Of a DNA stretch of 64,000 nt, positions 32,226-42,131 are shown piece after piece (position 1 is the stretch's first letter; each line of letters starts with the position of its first letter). The DNA lies in the NCBI RefSeq assembly GCF_004208515.1, contig NZ_SGIM01000003.1:248001-312000 (forward strand), given 5' to 3'. A program made the translations under genes and the position numbers. The notes beneath the pieces were generated by a model. It saw only the letters and a program-made list of their open reading frames with translations, was not told the origin of the DNA and did no database searches. The DNA is from Acinetobacter halotolerans. Lineage in GTDB: Bacteria > Pseudomonadota > Gammaproteobacteria > Pseudomonadales > Moraxellaceae.

Positions 32226-34136
32226 CTATGAATGGTTCAAAGCATGCCACAAAGGATTCTGGGTTTCCCCGATTCCTGATGGCATACTTCCAATGCGTGT
32301 ATCTTGTTCCAACAATGGTCGTAATAACTGTTTATAGGGCCATTGTGGTGTTTCAAACAATAGCTGTTGTAGTTGGATTCTGATTTCAGGCTGGAAGTCG
32401 AGTTTTTTTAGCTCTTGCTGTAATTGCTGTGCCAACACACGCCAAAGTTCTACCGCTGAAATTTGGTAATGGCTTGCCAACGTATCAACGATGCAACCTA
32501 AGTTAACCTGAATACCGAGTGTTTGAATGTAGAATAATAACGCCTCAACCGAATCGTGATAAAGCGTATTTCTAAAATCATGAGGGCTTAAATAATCAGG
32601 ATCTTCTAAACCATTTTCTTCTAACCATGGCAAATAAATGCGTAAGGAATCATGATCACGGAACATCAAACCATCAAATTGCCCATTTTTGAGTACCAAG
32701 CATAAATTCTGCCCATGTATCTCGCCCATTAAACCTAAACGGAATAAACGTAAATTTACTTCGAAGAAGCACCTACATAATGCGGCGAACTGCTCAATCA
32801 CTTGTTTAGTGCCATTGTCCTTCTGTTGTAATTGCAAAATATAGTCAAAAATAGCGGGTTGATCTGAAATGCGATGCCCAAGACTCGCCATCGGGATCAA
32901 TTGGTAAGGTTGTTGCAATAATTCAGATGGAATATGGCGTCGCTGTGCGGCTAGATGCGTTGGTTTTTCAACAAATAACCATTCATTATTTGCGCTTCGA
33001 TCTTGCTGTTTTTCTGGTAAATATGACCACCATTGACTTTCCTCACATAGCCATAACTTTTGTTGTAATACTGGATCTTTCTGTTTCGCTTGGACTAAGA
33101 GCTTCTGATTCTTTTCTCCATTGATCATTTTTACAATCGGTAAGAAGCGCAATGAACCCAGCGCTTTAATGCCGATTGGTAATTTAAGGCTTTCTTGTGG
33201 AATATCATCTGATAAAAGACTCCGCATAGATGCGCTGGCGTACATACCCTGAGATTTAAAACTCAAAGGTTGGCAAATTCCTGCTTCGACATCTTCAGCA
33301 TAAAATTTATGAAATAAATGCTGAAATTGCCACGGATGAATTGGCATCGCGATATGAGTTTCACTTAAGCCACGTTGAAACATTTCTTGTTTTAGTTGAT
33401 AACGCTCTGCTCGATTGATAAAAATCTGGCTCGGCTGCTGAGTAAAAGGATCTTCCACGCCAACACCAAACATCATTTTATCTTTATGCACTGCCACCCA
33501 GGAAATACATAACTCTTGAGCAAATTCAGGACAATACTGCATATATTCTTGCGGGTTTAAGCCTTCTTTTAACTTTGCTAAAGGATGGTACGGACGGTCC
33601 CGATAACCTGCATATTGTTCTAAAATTCGAAACACTTGCGCTGAACACTGATTCAGTAAATCATGTGCATTGACTTGATGCTGCTGCAACAAACTAGATT
33701 GCTTTATACACGTGTGAATTTGCTCAGCAAAAGTCTTCACTTTATCTTCGTGGCAATGTTGAAGCAGTCCAACTGCTTGCAAAAACTCGAAGAATTCAAT
33801 CAATTCAATTGCATTCATTTGAGACTGCGTATCTGTATTTTCCAGCAATAGAATTTTTGAGTCCGCAGTAAAACACCATGTCTGTGTTACCCCCTTTTGT
33901 ATGGGAAATAGCACGATACTTTGTTGAACTTGATCACGCAACAGCACGAAATGCTGTTTAAACCCTGTGCTAAACAATGATTCAAAATCAATATTATATT
34001 GTTCTAACTCAGATTGAACTGTAGCAAGATCAACAACACATTGCTCAGGAACTAATGCTTCCACCAAGAGCGCGTTAACAAAATCTTGTAGCATGGTTGG
34101 GTTTGACAACTGATAGATCGGTTGAAGTGCATTCAT
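32226..34136 (-). CDS. bfnE: NIS siderophore synthetase, IucA/IucC family (BfnE)
   Basis: 636 residues, one of three IucA/IucC-family NRPS-independent siderophore synthetases in the locus. These ATP-dependent enzymes condense a citrate or other carboxylate with an amine or alcohol. Family motifs seen are YRDRPYHPLAKLKEGL (the ATP-loop region HPxxKxr.G; here HPLAKLKEG), HPWQFQHL, KLPIGIKALGSLRFLP, GEIHGQNLCLVLKNG and FRDHDSLRIYL. The K-L-K-E-G form differs from the canonical K-S-R-x-G of the other two, so substrate recognition may differ. It starts nine bases after bfnD. Confidence 0.85.
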   Translation of the reverse strand: MNALQPIYQLSNPTMLQDFVNALLVEALVPEQCVVDLATVQSELEQYNIDFESLFSTGFKQHFVLLRDQVQQSIVLFPIQKGVTQTWCFTADSKILLLENTDTQSQMNAIELIEFFEFLQAVGLLQHCHEDKVKTFAEQIHTCIKQSSLLQQHQVNAHDLLNQCSAQVFRILEQYAGYRDRPYHPLAKLKEGLNPQEYMQYCPEFAQELCISWVAVHKDKMMFGVGVEDPFTQQPSQIFINRAERYQLKQEMFQRGLSETHIAMPIHPWQFQHLFHKFYAEDVEAGICQPLSFKSQGMYASASMRSLLSDDIPQESLKLPIGIKALGSLRFLPIVKMINGEKNQKLLVQAKQKDPVLQQKLWLCEESQWWSYLPEKQQDRSANNEWLFVEKPTHLAAQRRHIPSELLQQPYQLIPMASLGHRISDQPAIFDYILQLQQKDNGTKQVIEQFAALCRCFFEVNLRLFRLGLMGEIHGQNLCLVLKNGQFDGLMFRDHDSLRIYLPWLEENGLEDPDYLSPHDFRNTLYHDSVEALLFYIQTLGIQVNLGCIVDTLASHYQISAVELWRVLAQQLQQELKKLDFQPEIRIQLQQLLFETPQWPYKQLLRPLLEQDTRIGSMPSGIGETQNPLWHALNHS

Positions 34137-34145
34137 AAATAATCC

Positions 34146-35987
34146 TCACTTCACCTGCGCTTTAAAAGGCGCTAAAGGATTATCAACAAATTTAATTTGT
34201 AGACTACGATCACCGAATAGACGACGTTTGGTGAGTGACTCAATCCGTAATTTATCGGCAAAAATATCAAAAATTTGATAACGTTCTGCATGTTCAGGAT
34301 GCTGCTGTTGATAATCCTGAATAACTTCAGCCGCCCATAGCCAGAAGTCTTGTTCCCATGCCGCATAGCTCTGGTTTAGAAAAATTGCAATATCTGTTAA
34401 TGCGACGAAGAACAGACAAGCACAGCTAAAATCACGGATCCCGTCCAAATCATCCGTTAAAATAAACGACATACTATTGGTTTCAGCATGTTCTTTGGGC
34501 AATTGATCAAGTTCTGGCGCCCACTCAGGATGTGCTAAATGTGCAGGGCTATAACGTACGCCGTCATGGAAGTCTTTTAACAGTACGCGAGTCGGCCAGC
34601 CTTGCTGGTGAACTAAAATGATATTTTGACCATGGGATTCGGTCGCAATCCCCTCAGCGAACAGTAGATGAATCAATGGTGAGATAACCACTTTTAAAAG
34701 CTGACGTGTCCATTCTTCAACGCCATATTGCTGTAACCAAGGTGCAATCAATGCTTTTCCATCTTTTTGAATATGACTCACACCATTCAAAGGAATCGCA
34801 TCTTCACCTTCACGTAAATATTGATGCACACTTTCACGCCATAAACATCCAATGGTGCCATAGGCCTGCTGTGCATGAGATTCGGGCAAACGCGTAAAAT
34901 CAACGCTCAATCCATACACTTCGCGTAAAATTGCAAAATCGAGTTGTTTGGCAGTGTCACTATGATCAATTAAACGCTGCAACCAATCGGTAATGATTGG
35001 TCCATTCATGACCGTATGTTTCGCCAAAACACGCGAACTAGAGGTGTTAGTCAGGCTCATTGCCAATTTAATATAAGGCTTTTCTGGATGCTGTAAATTG
35101 GTCAGGGTACGCAATGACTGCTGTGCCAAATAACGATCATGGCTATGACCCAAATAAATCATTTTTTGATCCGCAATTTCTTCCGCAAAGATCGTAATCA
35201 AATGATTTTCCCATTGCCAAGGATGCACAGGAATCCAGACATAGCTATTAGCATTGACACCACGCTCATTTAGAACTTGCTGAAACAGTTGTTGATCTTG
35301 GTGATTGATTTGCGCTTGAAAAAAAGCATCAACATCAATGCTCGCTGAATGATTCTTTGCCACAAGGTCTTGGTGAATCGCAAGCCAAACCAACGCCATT
35401 GGCTGCGCAAACTCGACCCCATAGCGCACATTATCTTGCAAGCTAAAACCAACACGTGATTTATAACAAGGATGATATGGATGTCCCTCCATCAAATACG
35501 ATTCTAAAATATCGTAAGGATATTGGATTGCAGGTAGAGCATAATTTTCGAAACAAACTTGAGACTGCAAATCATGAATATAAGTTCGCTTCAATTCAAA
35601 AATAAAATCTTCAACTTTTGCTGCATCGGCAATAGAACGCAACACCTCATCAATCACCTGATTTAAACGTGCAGGTTGTAGATCACCATTTACATCTTGA
35701 CGTAATACATCTTGATCACGACTAAATCGAACCAATTTATAACTATATTGGCGCTGACCTGCAGCAATAAAACGAATCGTTTGTTGCTGACGATCTTGAA
35801 CTTCAATACTGAAATTTTCCCCATCATATTCAGCAGCAATAATCTCTTCAAAAATTAAAGCCTGTAATAATTGTTTGATGACACGCTGTTCGACTTGTTT
35901 AACTTGTTCGAGTTGAGGTTTTTGCCATGCTTGATAAGCCTCTTGAACAATATGTGTATTTGATAAAACTGGATGTGACTGTCCCAT
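34146..35987 (-). CDS. bfnD: NIS siderophore synthetase, IucA/IucC family (BfnD)
   Basis: 613 residues. It carries the clearest family signature: EGHPYHPCYKSRVGF (about residues 167-181), HPWQWENH, KLAMSLTNTSSSRVL, ATESHGQNIILV and LLKDFHDGVRYS. The last is the catalytic-domain motif of IucA/IucC. It uses ATP to form an adenylated carboxylate of citrate or its half-amide and couples it to the amine arm. Which of the two condensations each synthetase performs cannot be said from sequence. The start is eleven bases after bfnC, with AGGAT upstream. Confidence 0.88.
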   Translation of the reverse strand: MGQSHPVLSNTHIVQEAYQAWQKPQLEQVKQVEQRVIKQLLQALIFEEIIAAEYDGENFSIEVQDRQQQTIRFIAAGQRQYSYKLVRFSRDQDVLRQDVNGDLQPARLNQVIDEVLRSIADAAKVEDFIFELKRTYIHDLQSQVCFENYALPAIQYPYDILESYLMEGHPYHPCYKSRVGFSLQDNVRYGVEFAQPMALVWLAIHQDLVAKNHSASIDVDAFFQAQINHQDQQLFQQVLNERGVNANSYVWIPVHPWQWENHLITIFAEEIADQKMIYLGHSHDRYLAQQSLRTLTNLQHPEKPYIKLAMSLTNTSSSRVLAKHTVMNGPIITDWLQRLIDHSDTAKQLDFAILREVYGLSVDFTRLPESHAQQAYGTIGCLWRESVHQYLREGEDAIPLNGVSHIQKDGKALIAPWLQQYGVEEWTRQLLKVVISPLIHLLFAEGIATESHGQNIILVHQQGWPTRVLLKDFHDGVRYSPAHLAHPEWAPELDQLPKEHAETNSMSFILTDDLDGIRDFSCACLFFVALTDIAIFLNQSYAAWEQDFWLWAAEVIQDYQQQHPEHAERYQIFDIFADKLRIESLTKRRLFGDRSLQIKFVDNPLAPFKAQVK

Positions 35988-35998
35988 TTTTGATAATC

Positions 35999-37438
35999 CT
36001 ATTTATTTAATTCATGAATTTTGTGTTGATCTGGAAAGCGCCATGCATAAGGCAGAGCACATAAGATAAGTAAGCTGCAACAGATAAAAATTTCTTGGAT
36101 ACCCTTAAAGGAATCTACGTCGGGATAAGTACTGATTTGGAAAAGGTCTTGTCTTAATTGCAGATATAACGCCGCGAGCACAACTGCCACAGCCGCAAAA
36201 ATTCGACGAAACAAATTGTTCAACGCCGCAGCCTGTGTGACCAAATGTTGCTGTTGTTGAGCCAAACTATTCAAACCTGCTGTGGTCGAGAGCATATAAG
36301 ACAGCCCCATTCCCAAACCGTGCAGCACCATACAGAAGATGATGAACCAAACATTCTGAAAAGGTGCCCAAGCCAGCAAAGCAAATGAGATCGCCGTAAT
36401 TAATAATCCGAGCGTCATTAATTTTGCAGCACCGTATCGATCAAGAAATTTTCCTGCTGGCTGACTACATAAACCAGTCACCAAAGCACTGCTCATCAAT
36501 GCAAAACCTGTCCACAGCGGACTGAGCTTCAAACTCTGCTGTATCCATAACGGAATTAATAACATTCCGACAAATAAACCCACAGTTTGTACAATGCAGA
36601 TCATTAAACTGAATCGAAACCCTTTTGATGCAAAGAGTGCGGGTTCAATCAACGGTTTGATCTTGCGCTTTTGTAAGCTGATAAACTGCCAAAATGTCAA
36701 AGCACTCACGCCTAACAACAACCAATAAATAGGTCGATATAAATCTTCGACTTGGTGAAGCTGACTTAAGGTTCCCAGTAGCAAGACCATACTTGTGCTG
36801 AGATAAATAAATCCCATCCAGTCGAATTGTTGTTTCAGATCAGCCTTTTCTTTAGGAAGATAGATATATCCCAAAATCAATGCGACACACGCAATCGGCA
36901 AATTGATAAAGAACAGTGCCTGCCAATCAAGCCAAACTAAAACTAACGCACCGAGCATGGGTCCAATCGCTAGGGTCAACATGATCATTGCACCCCACAA
37001 ACCTGTGGTACTCCCCCGCTGCTCACTTGGTGTGACCGAGAAAATCAGCCCAAGTGACAAGGGAATCATCAACCCACTACAAAAACCTTGTAAGGCTCTG
37101 GCAACCAATACAGATTCAAATTGGTTAAGTAAACCACCCAATGCAGAGGCCAGCGCAAAACAGAGTAAAGCCACTAAATAAGTCTGTCGTTTGCCAAAGC
37201 GCTGACTGAAAAATCCAGCCAATGGCAAACTGATACTCATTGAGAGTAAAAAGGCAACCAGCACCCAACTTGCCCATATTTCCCCAATCTGAAAATATTG
37301 CATCAACTGAGGTATCGCTGGGTTGAAACTACTGTTGTTTAAACTGACTGTGCCGGTACCCAACATGACGGTGAGCAACACATAGCGTTGTATTTCTAAC
37401 CGTATTGGTTGATCTGTAGGTATAGAAGACGGTTGCAT
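35999..37438 (-). CDS. bfnC: MFS exporter BfnC, putative siderophore efflux
   Basis: 479 residues with about 14 helices, as in the DHA2 drug:proton antiporter family. Helix 1 is VLLTVMLGTGTVSLNN. The loop 2-3 motif A is GFFSQRFGKRQTY, and motif C-like LGLIFSVTPSEQRGSTTGLWG and AIGPMLGALVLVW follow. Its position between the monooxygenase and the synthetases fits export of the finished siderophore across the inner membrane. AGAGGA precedes the ATG by eight bases, and spacing to both neighbours is under 21 bases, so it shares the bfnA transcript. Confidence 0.85.
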   Translation of the reverse strand: MQPSSIPTDQPIRLEIQRYVLLTVMLGTGTVSLNNSSFNPAIPQLMQYFQIGEIWASWVLVAFLLSMSISLPLAGFFSQRFGKRQTYLVALLCFALASALGGLLNQFESVLVARALQGFCSGLMIPLSLGLIFSVTPSEQRGSTTGLWGAMIMLTLAIGPMLGALVLVWLDWQALFFINLPIACVALILGYIYLPKEKADLKQQFDWMGFIYLSTSMVLLLGTLSQLHQVEDLYRPIYWLLLGVSALTFWQFISLQKRKIKPLIEPALFASKGFRFSLMICIVQTVGLFVGMLLIPLWIQQSLKLSPLWTGFALMSSALVTGLCSQPAGKFLDRYGAAKLMTLGLLITAISFALLAWAPFQNVWFIIFCMVLHGLGMGLSYMLSTTAGLNSLAQQQQHLVTQAAALNNLFRRIFAAVAVVLAALYLQLRQDLFQISTYPDVDSFKGIQEIFICCSLLILCALPYAWRFPDQHKIHELNK

Positions 37439-37458
37439 ACGTATTTCCTCTTTGCAAC

Positions 37459-38892
37459 TCAGTCAATGTGCTCTGACAGTTTTATATGTGAATAAAATGC
37501 TTGTGTGCTATGACGAAGTTGACTAGATTTATGTGAGATACGTGATAGCCCTGAATCTGATAACTGCGCATGATCTGTAAATGAATGATCCAATTTAGAT
37601 GAATCGATGACACCAAACTGCTGATAAGATTGAGCATGATCAAGCTTGAATAACGTTTCCCCAACCAACTGATTGGCAATGATTGCCGCTCGATGTGCCC
37701 CCAAACCCAAATCGGGTGTTCCTACACCATGATGGAAAACTTCCATATTTTGGATAAAAATACGTCCATCCCCTTGATAATTAACCTCAAAATCAGCATT
37801 GACCTGCCAGCGATCAGCACGATCAAGCAACATCAATGGCTGTAAATTCTCTAAAAATACAGGTTTTGGATATTGATAGCCTGTTGCAGCAATCACACTA
37901 TCTGCATCTAACAGGTATTTTTCACCTTGTTGTTTATGCTCAAATCTCAGCCGAAGTTTCTCATTTTCGAGTACCTCAGCATGCTGTAATTGATGATGTC
38001 CCGCCAGTGTGACATCCGTTGCATTTCCCCCAATACTACGGTGATATAAACGCTCATAAATATCGCGAATCGTTTTACTACTTATCCCTTTATATAAATT
38101 TGCTTGTTGAGCGGGTAATTCAGCTTTAAGCGATGGCGGCAAATGATGAAAATAATTCATATAGTCAGGGCTAAAATGCTCTAAACCTAATGGTGTATTT
38201 TCCATTGGGAAAAAACCTGCAGATCGTGTTAACCAATGCAGATGAAAGTCTGGTCGAGTTTTTCCTTGGGCATATTGACGATCGAATAAATCAAGAAAAA
38301 TTTCGGCAGCAGATTGACCTGAACCGATGAGTACCACATTTCCCTTTAATTTTTCAGGGCAATGTTTTAAATACTCTGCCGAATGTAAGCAATGTGATGT
38401 TTTAGGATAGACCTGCTGCAAACTTTCAGGCAGATGCGGTACAGTTCCTATTCCCAATACCAACTGTCGGGTGCGATACAACTGTTTCTCGCCATTACTC
38501 AACACTTCTACGGCAAAACCGCCTTTTATAGGCTGTACATTCAACACACGACTACTAAATTGGATGTTGGCTAATTGCTGCACAACCCACTGACAATAGT
38601 GGTTATATTCTTGGCGTGGAATATATAAATTTTCACGGAAATAAAACTTATATAGCCGTTGATGATGTTTTAGATAATTGAGAAAACTATATGGGCTTGT
38701 TGGCTCAACCAAACTGACCAAATCCGCCATAAAAGGCACTTGTAGCAATGCATTAGGTAATTGCATACCTGCATGCCAGTCAAACTGAGCTTTCTGTTCA
38801 AAAAAACAATATTTAAGATCACTTTTATCTTGCAATAAACTCGCAAGACTCAAATTAAATGGACCGAGTCCAATACCGATAAAATCATGCAT
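37459..38892 (-). CDS. bfnB: Siderophore N-hydroxylating monooxygenase BfnB (lysine/ornithine/diamine N-oxygenase family)
   Basis: 477 residues from the ATG at 38892 (MHDFIGIGLGPFNLSL); AAGG lies nine bases upstream. The FAD motif GIGLGPFN is at residues 5-12, the NADPH motif VVLIGSGQSAAEIFLDL near 180, and the C-terminal ATGYQYPKP is typical of L-lysine/L-ornithine N-hydroxylases. It hydroxylates a primary amine, in baumannoferrin probably of 1,3-diaminopropane, giving the hydroxamate precursor. Its start overlaps the bfnA stop by eight bases, so it is translationally coupled. Confidence 0.9.
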   Translation of the reverse strand: MHDFIGIGLGPFNLSLASLLQDKSDLKYCFFEQKAQFDWHAGMQLPNALLQVPFMADLVSLVEPTSPYSFLNYLKHHQRLYKFYFRENLYIPRQEYNHYCQWVVQQLANIQFSSRVLNVQPIKGGFAVEVLSNGEKQLYRTRQLVLGIGTVPHLPESLQQVYPKTSHCLHSAEYLKHCPEKLKGNVVLIGSGQSAAEIFLDLFDRQYAQGKTRPDFHLHWLTRSAGFFPMENTPLGLEHFSPDYMNYFHHLPPSLKAELPAQQANLYKGISSKTIRDIYERLYHRSIGGNATDVTLAGHHQLQHAEVLENEKLRLRFEHKQQGEKYLLDADSVIAATGYQYPKPVFLENLQPLMLLDRADRWQVNADFEVNYQGDGRIFIQNMEVFHHGVGTPDLGLGAHRAAIIANQLVGETLFKLDHAQSYQQFGVIDSSKLDHSFTDHAQLSDSGLSRISHKSSQLRHSTQAFYSHIKLSEHID

Positions 38893-40669
38893 AACTGACA
38901 TCCTTCTGTGAAATAAACAGCGGATTGGGCAGTTGTACATAAACGGATTGGTGTTCAACAGGAGCAATCAGTTCATCCAGCTCATGTAAACGAGTCAGCA
39001 AATTGCCCTTATATGGCAAAGTGTCATTGAACAATAGACCTTGCAACAAGGTGCTATCTGGATATTGTTGTAACTGATCTTGTAAAAATACTTTTAAATG
39101 TTCAAGGAGGATCTCTTCAGCAATATAGCCCGTCGCTCCAATTGCATTAATAATGCCGAATAAAGTATTTCCAAAGAAATAATAACTAAAACGCTCATCC
39201 ACAAAATCTTTAGGGCCCACGGCAAAGGCCTTTTCTTTCAACTCTGGCAATGCCGCTAAAATTTCAGTAGCAAATTCTTCTATGTAATAAAAGCCTTGGT
39301 TGTCACGCAACCATAAGTTTTTAGGGAAATGATTTTCTAGCTCTAACAGCACATTTTGTTGATGCGATTCAAATGCCATGCCATGACGATGATAGACATA
39401 CATCAAGGGCTGCAAACTAACTTCAAGAAAGCGACTAAACCAATCAAAAGCAATCACCGAATAATCTGTTTCATGATTTGCTTTGGCTATTTTTGCAAAA
39501 AGCGCATTAAAACGATTCAGCGGTTTAGTTGGATGATCTTGGCACAATGATGCAATACATGTGACTTGTTGTTGCGGATGGAATGGCTGATCTCTGAAAA
39601 TACAAATACTTTCATTCACCACTTCATCATCGATTTTCAACGCCATCCAAGCTGGATCATTGACCGCTTTTAAACTTGGACATTGCTTTAAAATATTCTG
39701 ACCAAACTCACTATGCCAAAGTCGATGTGTTAACTCACCTCGATGACACTCTTTGGCTAAATTTACACGAATTGAATTGGTAATCATCACTGAAAGCGAA
39801 GGTTTAAGCATCCACGGCGCATTAAAACTGGCTAAAGTTCGAATGGACGTCGTTGGTGCAAACTGCCATCCACGCAAACCAAGATCAATCAATTGCCCCG
39901 TTTGCTTTAAACGCTCAAACCACGGTTTGCTTTGTAGATAACGTGCTTGCCAGGGATGTAGAGGGAGTAATTTGTATTGCGTATGCGTTCTAAGTAGATT
40001 TAAGTCTGATTCGGACAAATACCACTGTAATGCTGTTTTTAATTCCTTAGAAATACACTCATGGGTTGCACTCCCTTCAGCAATATACTCTTGGTGAACC
40101 AGCCAATAATGCATTTGGGTTAAGCCTTTATTTTCAGGAGAAAACTTTAACCAATCTTCATGAACAAAGCCTGTTCTACTTTTGGGTGCAGGATGCATGC
40201 TATGCCCCAAAATCAAAGCTTGCTCTGTTTCAATAAAGCTTTGCCCTGCTTTTACTAAATCATCGAATTCATGTTCACGGTTTTGTAAAAACTGTTGTAG
40301 AGCATCACGACTTTGAATCCATTTCTCTACTAAAGATGAAGCATCCAAAGGAACAGCAGATTCAGAAACCAGCTCTTCAAGCAAAAGCCCCACAATCGAG
40401 ACAGGGCTTAATGTTTTAATTTGTCCGTGAATAATAATTTGAGGAAGATCAGCTAAACGGTGTCGTCCAACGCGACTGACATAAGATAAAGGGAAATAAC
40501 ATTGAGCTTGAATGGCATGTATCGGTATAGATAACAGGGTCAAACCTTGACTAAACGCCTGTTGTTGTGGATTTTGTTGATTTTGATTGAGAAAGTGACC
40601 TTTGTCAGTTTCTTGCATATATGCATTGACGAAATGTTGCATCGCCAATCGGTTGGCAAGTTGTTGCAT
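38885..40669 (-). CDS. bfnA: NIS siderophore synthetase, IucA/IucC family (BfnA)
   Basis: 594 residues; first gene of the biosynthetic transcript. Family motifs are GHSMHPAPKSRTGF (about residues 155-168), LPLHPWQARYL, APTTSIRTL, HRHGMAFESHQQNVLLELE and NLWLRDNQGFYYIEEF. The final motif has RDNQG in place of the usual KDF(H/D)xG, as seen in the type C branch of synthetases that finish the molecule, although that assignment is tentative. It is preceded by about 100 bases to a perfect Fur palindrome. No diaminobutyrate aminotransferase or decarboxylase genes are present in the window, so the diamine comes from elsewhere. Confidence 0.88.
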   Translation of the reverse strand: MQQLANRLAMQHFVNAYMQETDKGHFLNQNQQNPQQQAFSQGLTLLSIPIHAIQAQCYFPLSYVSRVGRHRLADLPQIIIHGQIKTLSPVSIVGLLLEELVSESAVPLDASSLVEKWIQSRDALQQFLQNREHEFDDLVKAGQSFIETEQALILGHSMHPAPKSRTGFVHEDWLKFSPENKGLTQMHYWLVHQEYIAEGSATHECISKELKTALQWYLSESDLNLLRTHTQYKLLPLHPWQARYLQSKPWFERLKQTGQLIDLGLRGWQFAPTTSIRTLASFNAPWMLKPSLSVMITNSIRVNLAKECHRGELTHRLWHSEFGQNILKQCPSLKAVNDPAWMALKIDDEVVNESICIFRDQPFHPQQQVTCIASLCQDHPTKPLNRFNALFAKIAKANHETDYSVIAFDWFSRFLEVSLQPLMYVYHRHGMAFESHQQNVLLELENHFPKNLWLRDNQGFYYIEEFATEILAALPELKEKAFAVGPKDFVDERFSYYFFGNTLFGIINAIGATGYIAEEILLEHLKVFLQDQLQQYPDSTLLQGLLFNDTLPYKGNLLTRLHELDELIAPVEHQSVYVQLPNPLFISQKDVSYA

Positions 40670-40999
40670 CTGACGATATCCTCTTATGAAGAGAGAGTTA
40701 ATTTTTTTAAGCGAAGTTTTCAGTTCTAAACAAACCCAACCATACTCAGGCCGAGCTAAAGACTAACACTAATGATAATAATTATCATTTATTAATTCAA
40801 TTCAATAAAAGAACTTGCTAAATAGGTGTTTAAACAATTGAATATGAAGGTATTTATTAATATAGAAATGAAATTCAGATACAAAAAATAATAATTATGT
40901 TGATTAAATAAAGTGATAGATTTCTATTTAACAATAGCTTTTACAGATACCAACGTTAAAAAATGAGATATTCAAACACTAATTTATTGTTTGTGTGCA
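40670..40999. other. Intergenic stretch between bfnA and ybaK
   Basis: The left third holds the Fur-controlled bfnA promoter. The rest (about 40800-40999) is very AT-rich, without an open frame or a clear hairpin. No obvious ybaK terminator is seen. Confidence 0.5.
40771..40800 (-). promoter_or_regulatory. Fur box and promoter of bfnA-G
   Basis: AATGATAATAATTATCATT (40771-40789) is a perfect 19-base palindrome and close to the Fur consensus. On the minus strand TTGAAT (40800-40795), 17 bases, TATCAT (40777-40772) form the promoter, with its -10 inside the box. It is the strongest Fur site in the window. Confidence 0.88.
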
Positions 41000-41467
41000 T
41001 TAATCATCCAAGAGGTCAGAAAAAGTTGCTCCAAGCAATTTCGCAAGCTCTTGAGGATTAAGTCCGATGTCCAATCCCCTTTTACCACCACTCACATAAA
41101 TCTTATCGAAGGCATTCGCCGTAGCATCAATCACCGTTTTTAAACGTTTTTTCTGTCCTAATGGACTAATTCCCCCCACTAAATATCCTGTTAAACGTTC
41201 TGCATCCTTAGGATTTGCCATCTGTAATTTCTTACAGCCTACTGCTGCTGCAACTTTTTTTAAGTTCAATTGATGATTTACAGGTAAAACTGCGACAAAA
41301 TAATTCTTTTCGTCTGTCACCATAAGCGTTTTAAACACTTTTTCAACGCTCAAATTTAACTTCTCTGCTGCTTCTAAACCAAAACTTTTGGCATTAGCAT
41401 CATGCTCGTATTCATGAATTGAGAATGCTATTTTGTTTTTTTCTAATAACTTACATGCAGGTGTCAT
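41000..41467 (-). CDS. ybaK: Cys-tRNA(Pro)/Cys-tRNA(Cys) deacylase YbaK
   Basis: 155 residues of the YbaK/EbsC family. It hydrolyses Cys wrongly attached to tRNA(Pro) in trans to prolyl-tRNA synthetase. Visible are [23 protein letters not shown] with the catalytic Lys in [22 protein letters not shown] and [13 protein letters not shown], all diagnostic. Length matches. It begins at an ATG at 41467 and stands alone. It is unconnected with the siderophore locus. Confidence 0.92.
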   Translation of the reverse strand: MTPACKLLEKNKIAFSIHEYEHDANAKSFGLEAAEKLNLSVEKVFKTLMVTDEKNYFVAVLPVNHQLNLKKVAAAVGCKKLQMANPKDAERLTGYLVGGISPLGQKKRLKTVIDATANAFDKIYVSGGKRGLDIGLNPQELAKLLGATFSDLLDD

Positions 41468-41541
41468 GGTCGCTTGGTATTCTTCATTTGGGTTTTTAAA
41501 GTGGTATTAGTGTAGCATTTTCAGAAATATTTTTAAATTTG

Positions 41542-41554
41542 CTTAGGCTATTTT
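41542..41554. repeat. Copy 1 of a short direct repeat flanking a hypothetical gene
   Basis: CTTAGGCTATTTT. A second copy is at 41980-41992, so the pair brackets the gene at 41633-41938. The second copy is part of a 19-base match to a site inside gor. Confidence 0.4.
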
Positions 41555-41632
41555 AAATATAAATCTATTCTTGATAAATTCCATGTCATCCTCATATATT
41601 TCTTTAATGTAAACGATTTGGTACAGCAACTC

Positions 41633-41938
41633 ATGAGCTATAAACATAATAATTTAATGGCAATGCGCCAGAATTATTGGGAAGATGAATCTTCAACTGC
41701 TGTACAAGCTGAGAAGCAATTCCTTAAGAACACTTTGATTGAAGAAGGTATTTTTCAAAATGCGACACTAGAGGATACAAAATATTTCTTTTTCACTCTG
41801 CCTAGTATCATTATCGTTAAGGCACACGCTCTAGGTTTCCATCATAACTTTGTAAAGCAAATGTTGATAAAGCATATTGATTCGAACCGTGATGCGTTAA
41901 TGCGGAAATCAGCCCTCAAAATTCAGTTTAAAATATAG
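41633..41938 (+). CDS. Hypothetical protein
   Basis: 101 residues from the ATG at 41633; a TTG five codons upstream (41618) also opens the frame. No signal peptide or membrane segment is seen. It reads like a small soluble helical protein, with NNLMAMRQNYWEDESSTAVQ and TLEDTKYFFFTLPSIIIVKAHALGF, then FVKQMLIKHIDSNRDALMRK. I do not recognise a family. It stands alone between ybaK and the ABC1 kinase and is flanked by 13-base direct repeats. No convincing ribosome site was found. Confidence 0.5.
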   Translation: MSYKHNNLMAMRQNYWEDESSTAVQAEKQFLKNTLIEEGIFQNATLEDTKYFFFTLPSIIIVKAHALGFHHNFVKQMLIKHIDSNRDALMRKSALKIQFKI

Positions 41939-41979
41939 GACGTTTGTATATCAACGTGAATTAAAAGGTTAACGTTTTA

Positions 41980-41992
41980 CTTAGGCTATTTT
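41980..41992. repeat. Copy 2 of the short direct repeat
   Basis: CTTAGGCTATTTT again, here within TTTTACTTAGGCTATTTTG (41975-41993), which recurs exactly at 48300-48318 inside the gor coding sequence. Confidence 0.4.
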
Positions 41993-42131
41993 GTGCTGTT
42001 GATCTGTTTCACAAATTTAGACTGATAATTCAAACGATTGAACTATTTTAATACGTTTAAAAGCTGTAATATCCACTACAATTTAGCTCTCGGCTTCACT
42101 CCCTTCGATTTCAGCATAGGATTTTTCTTTC

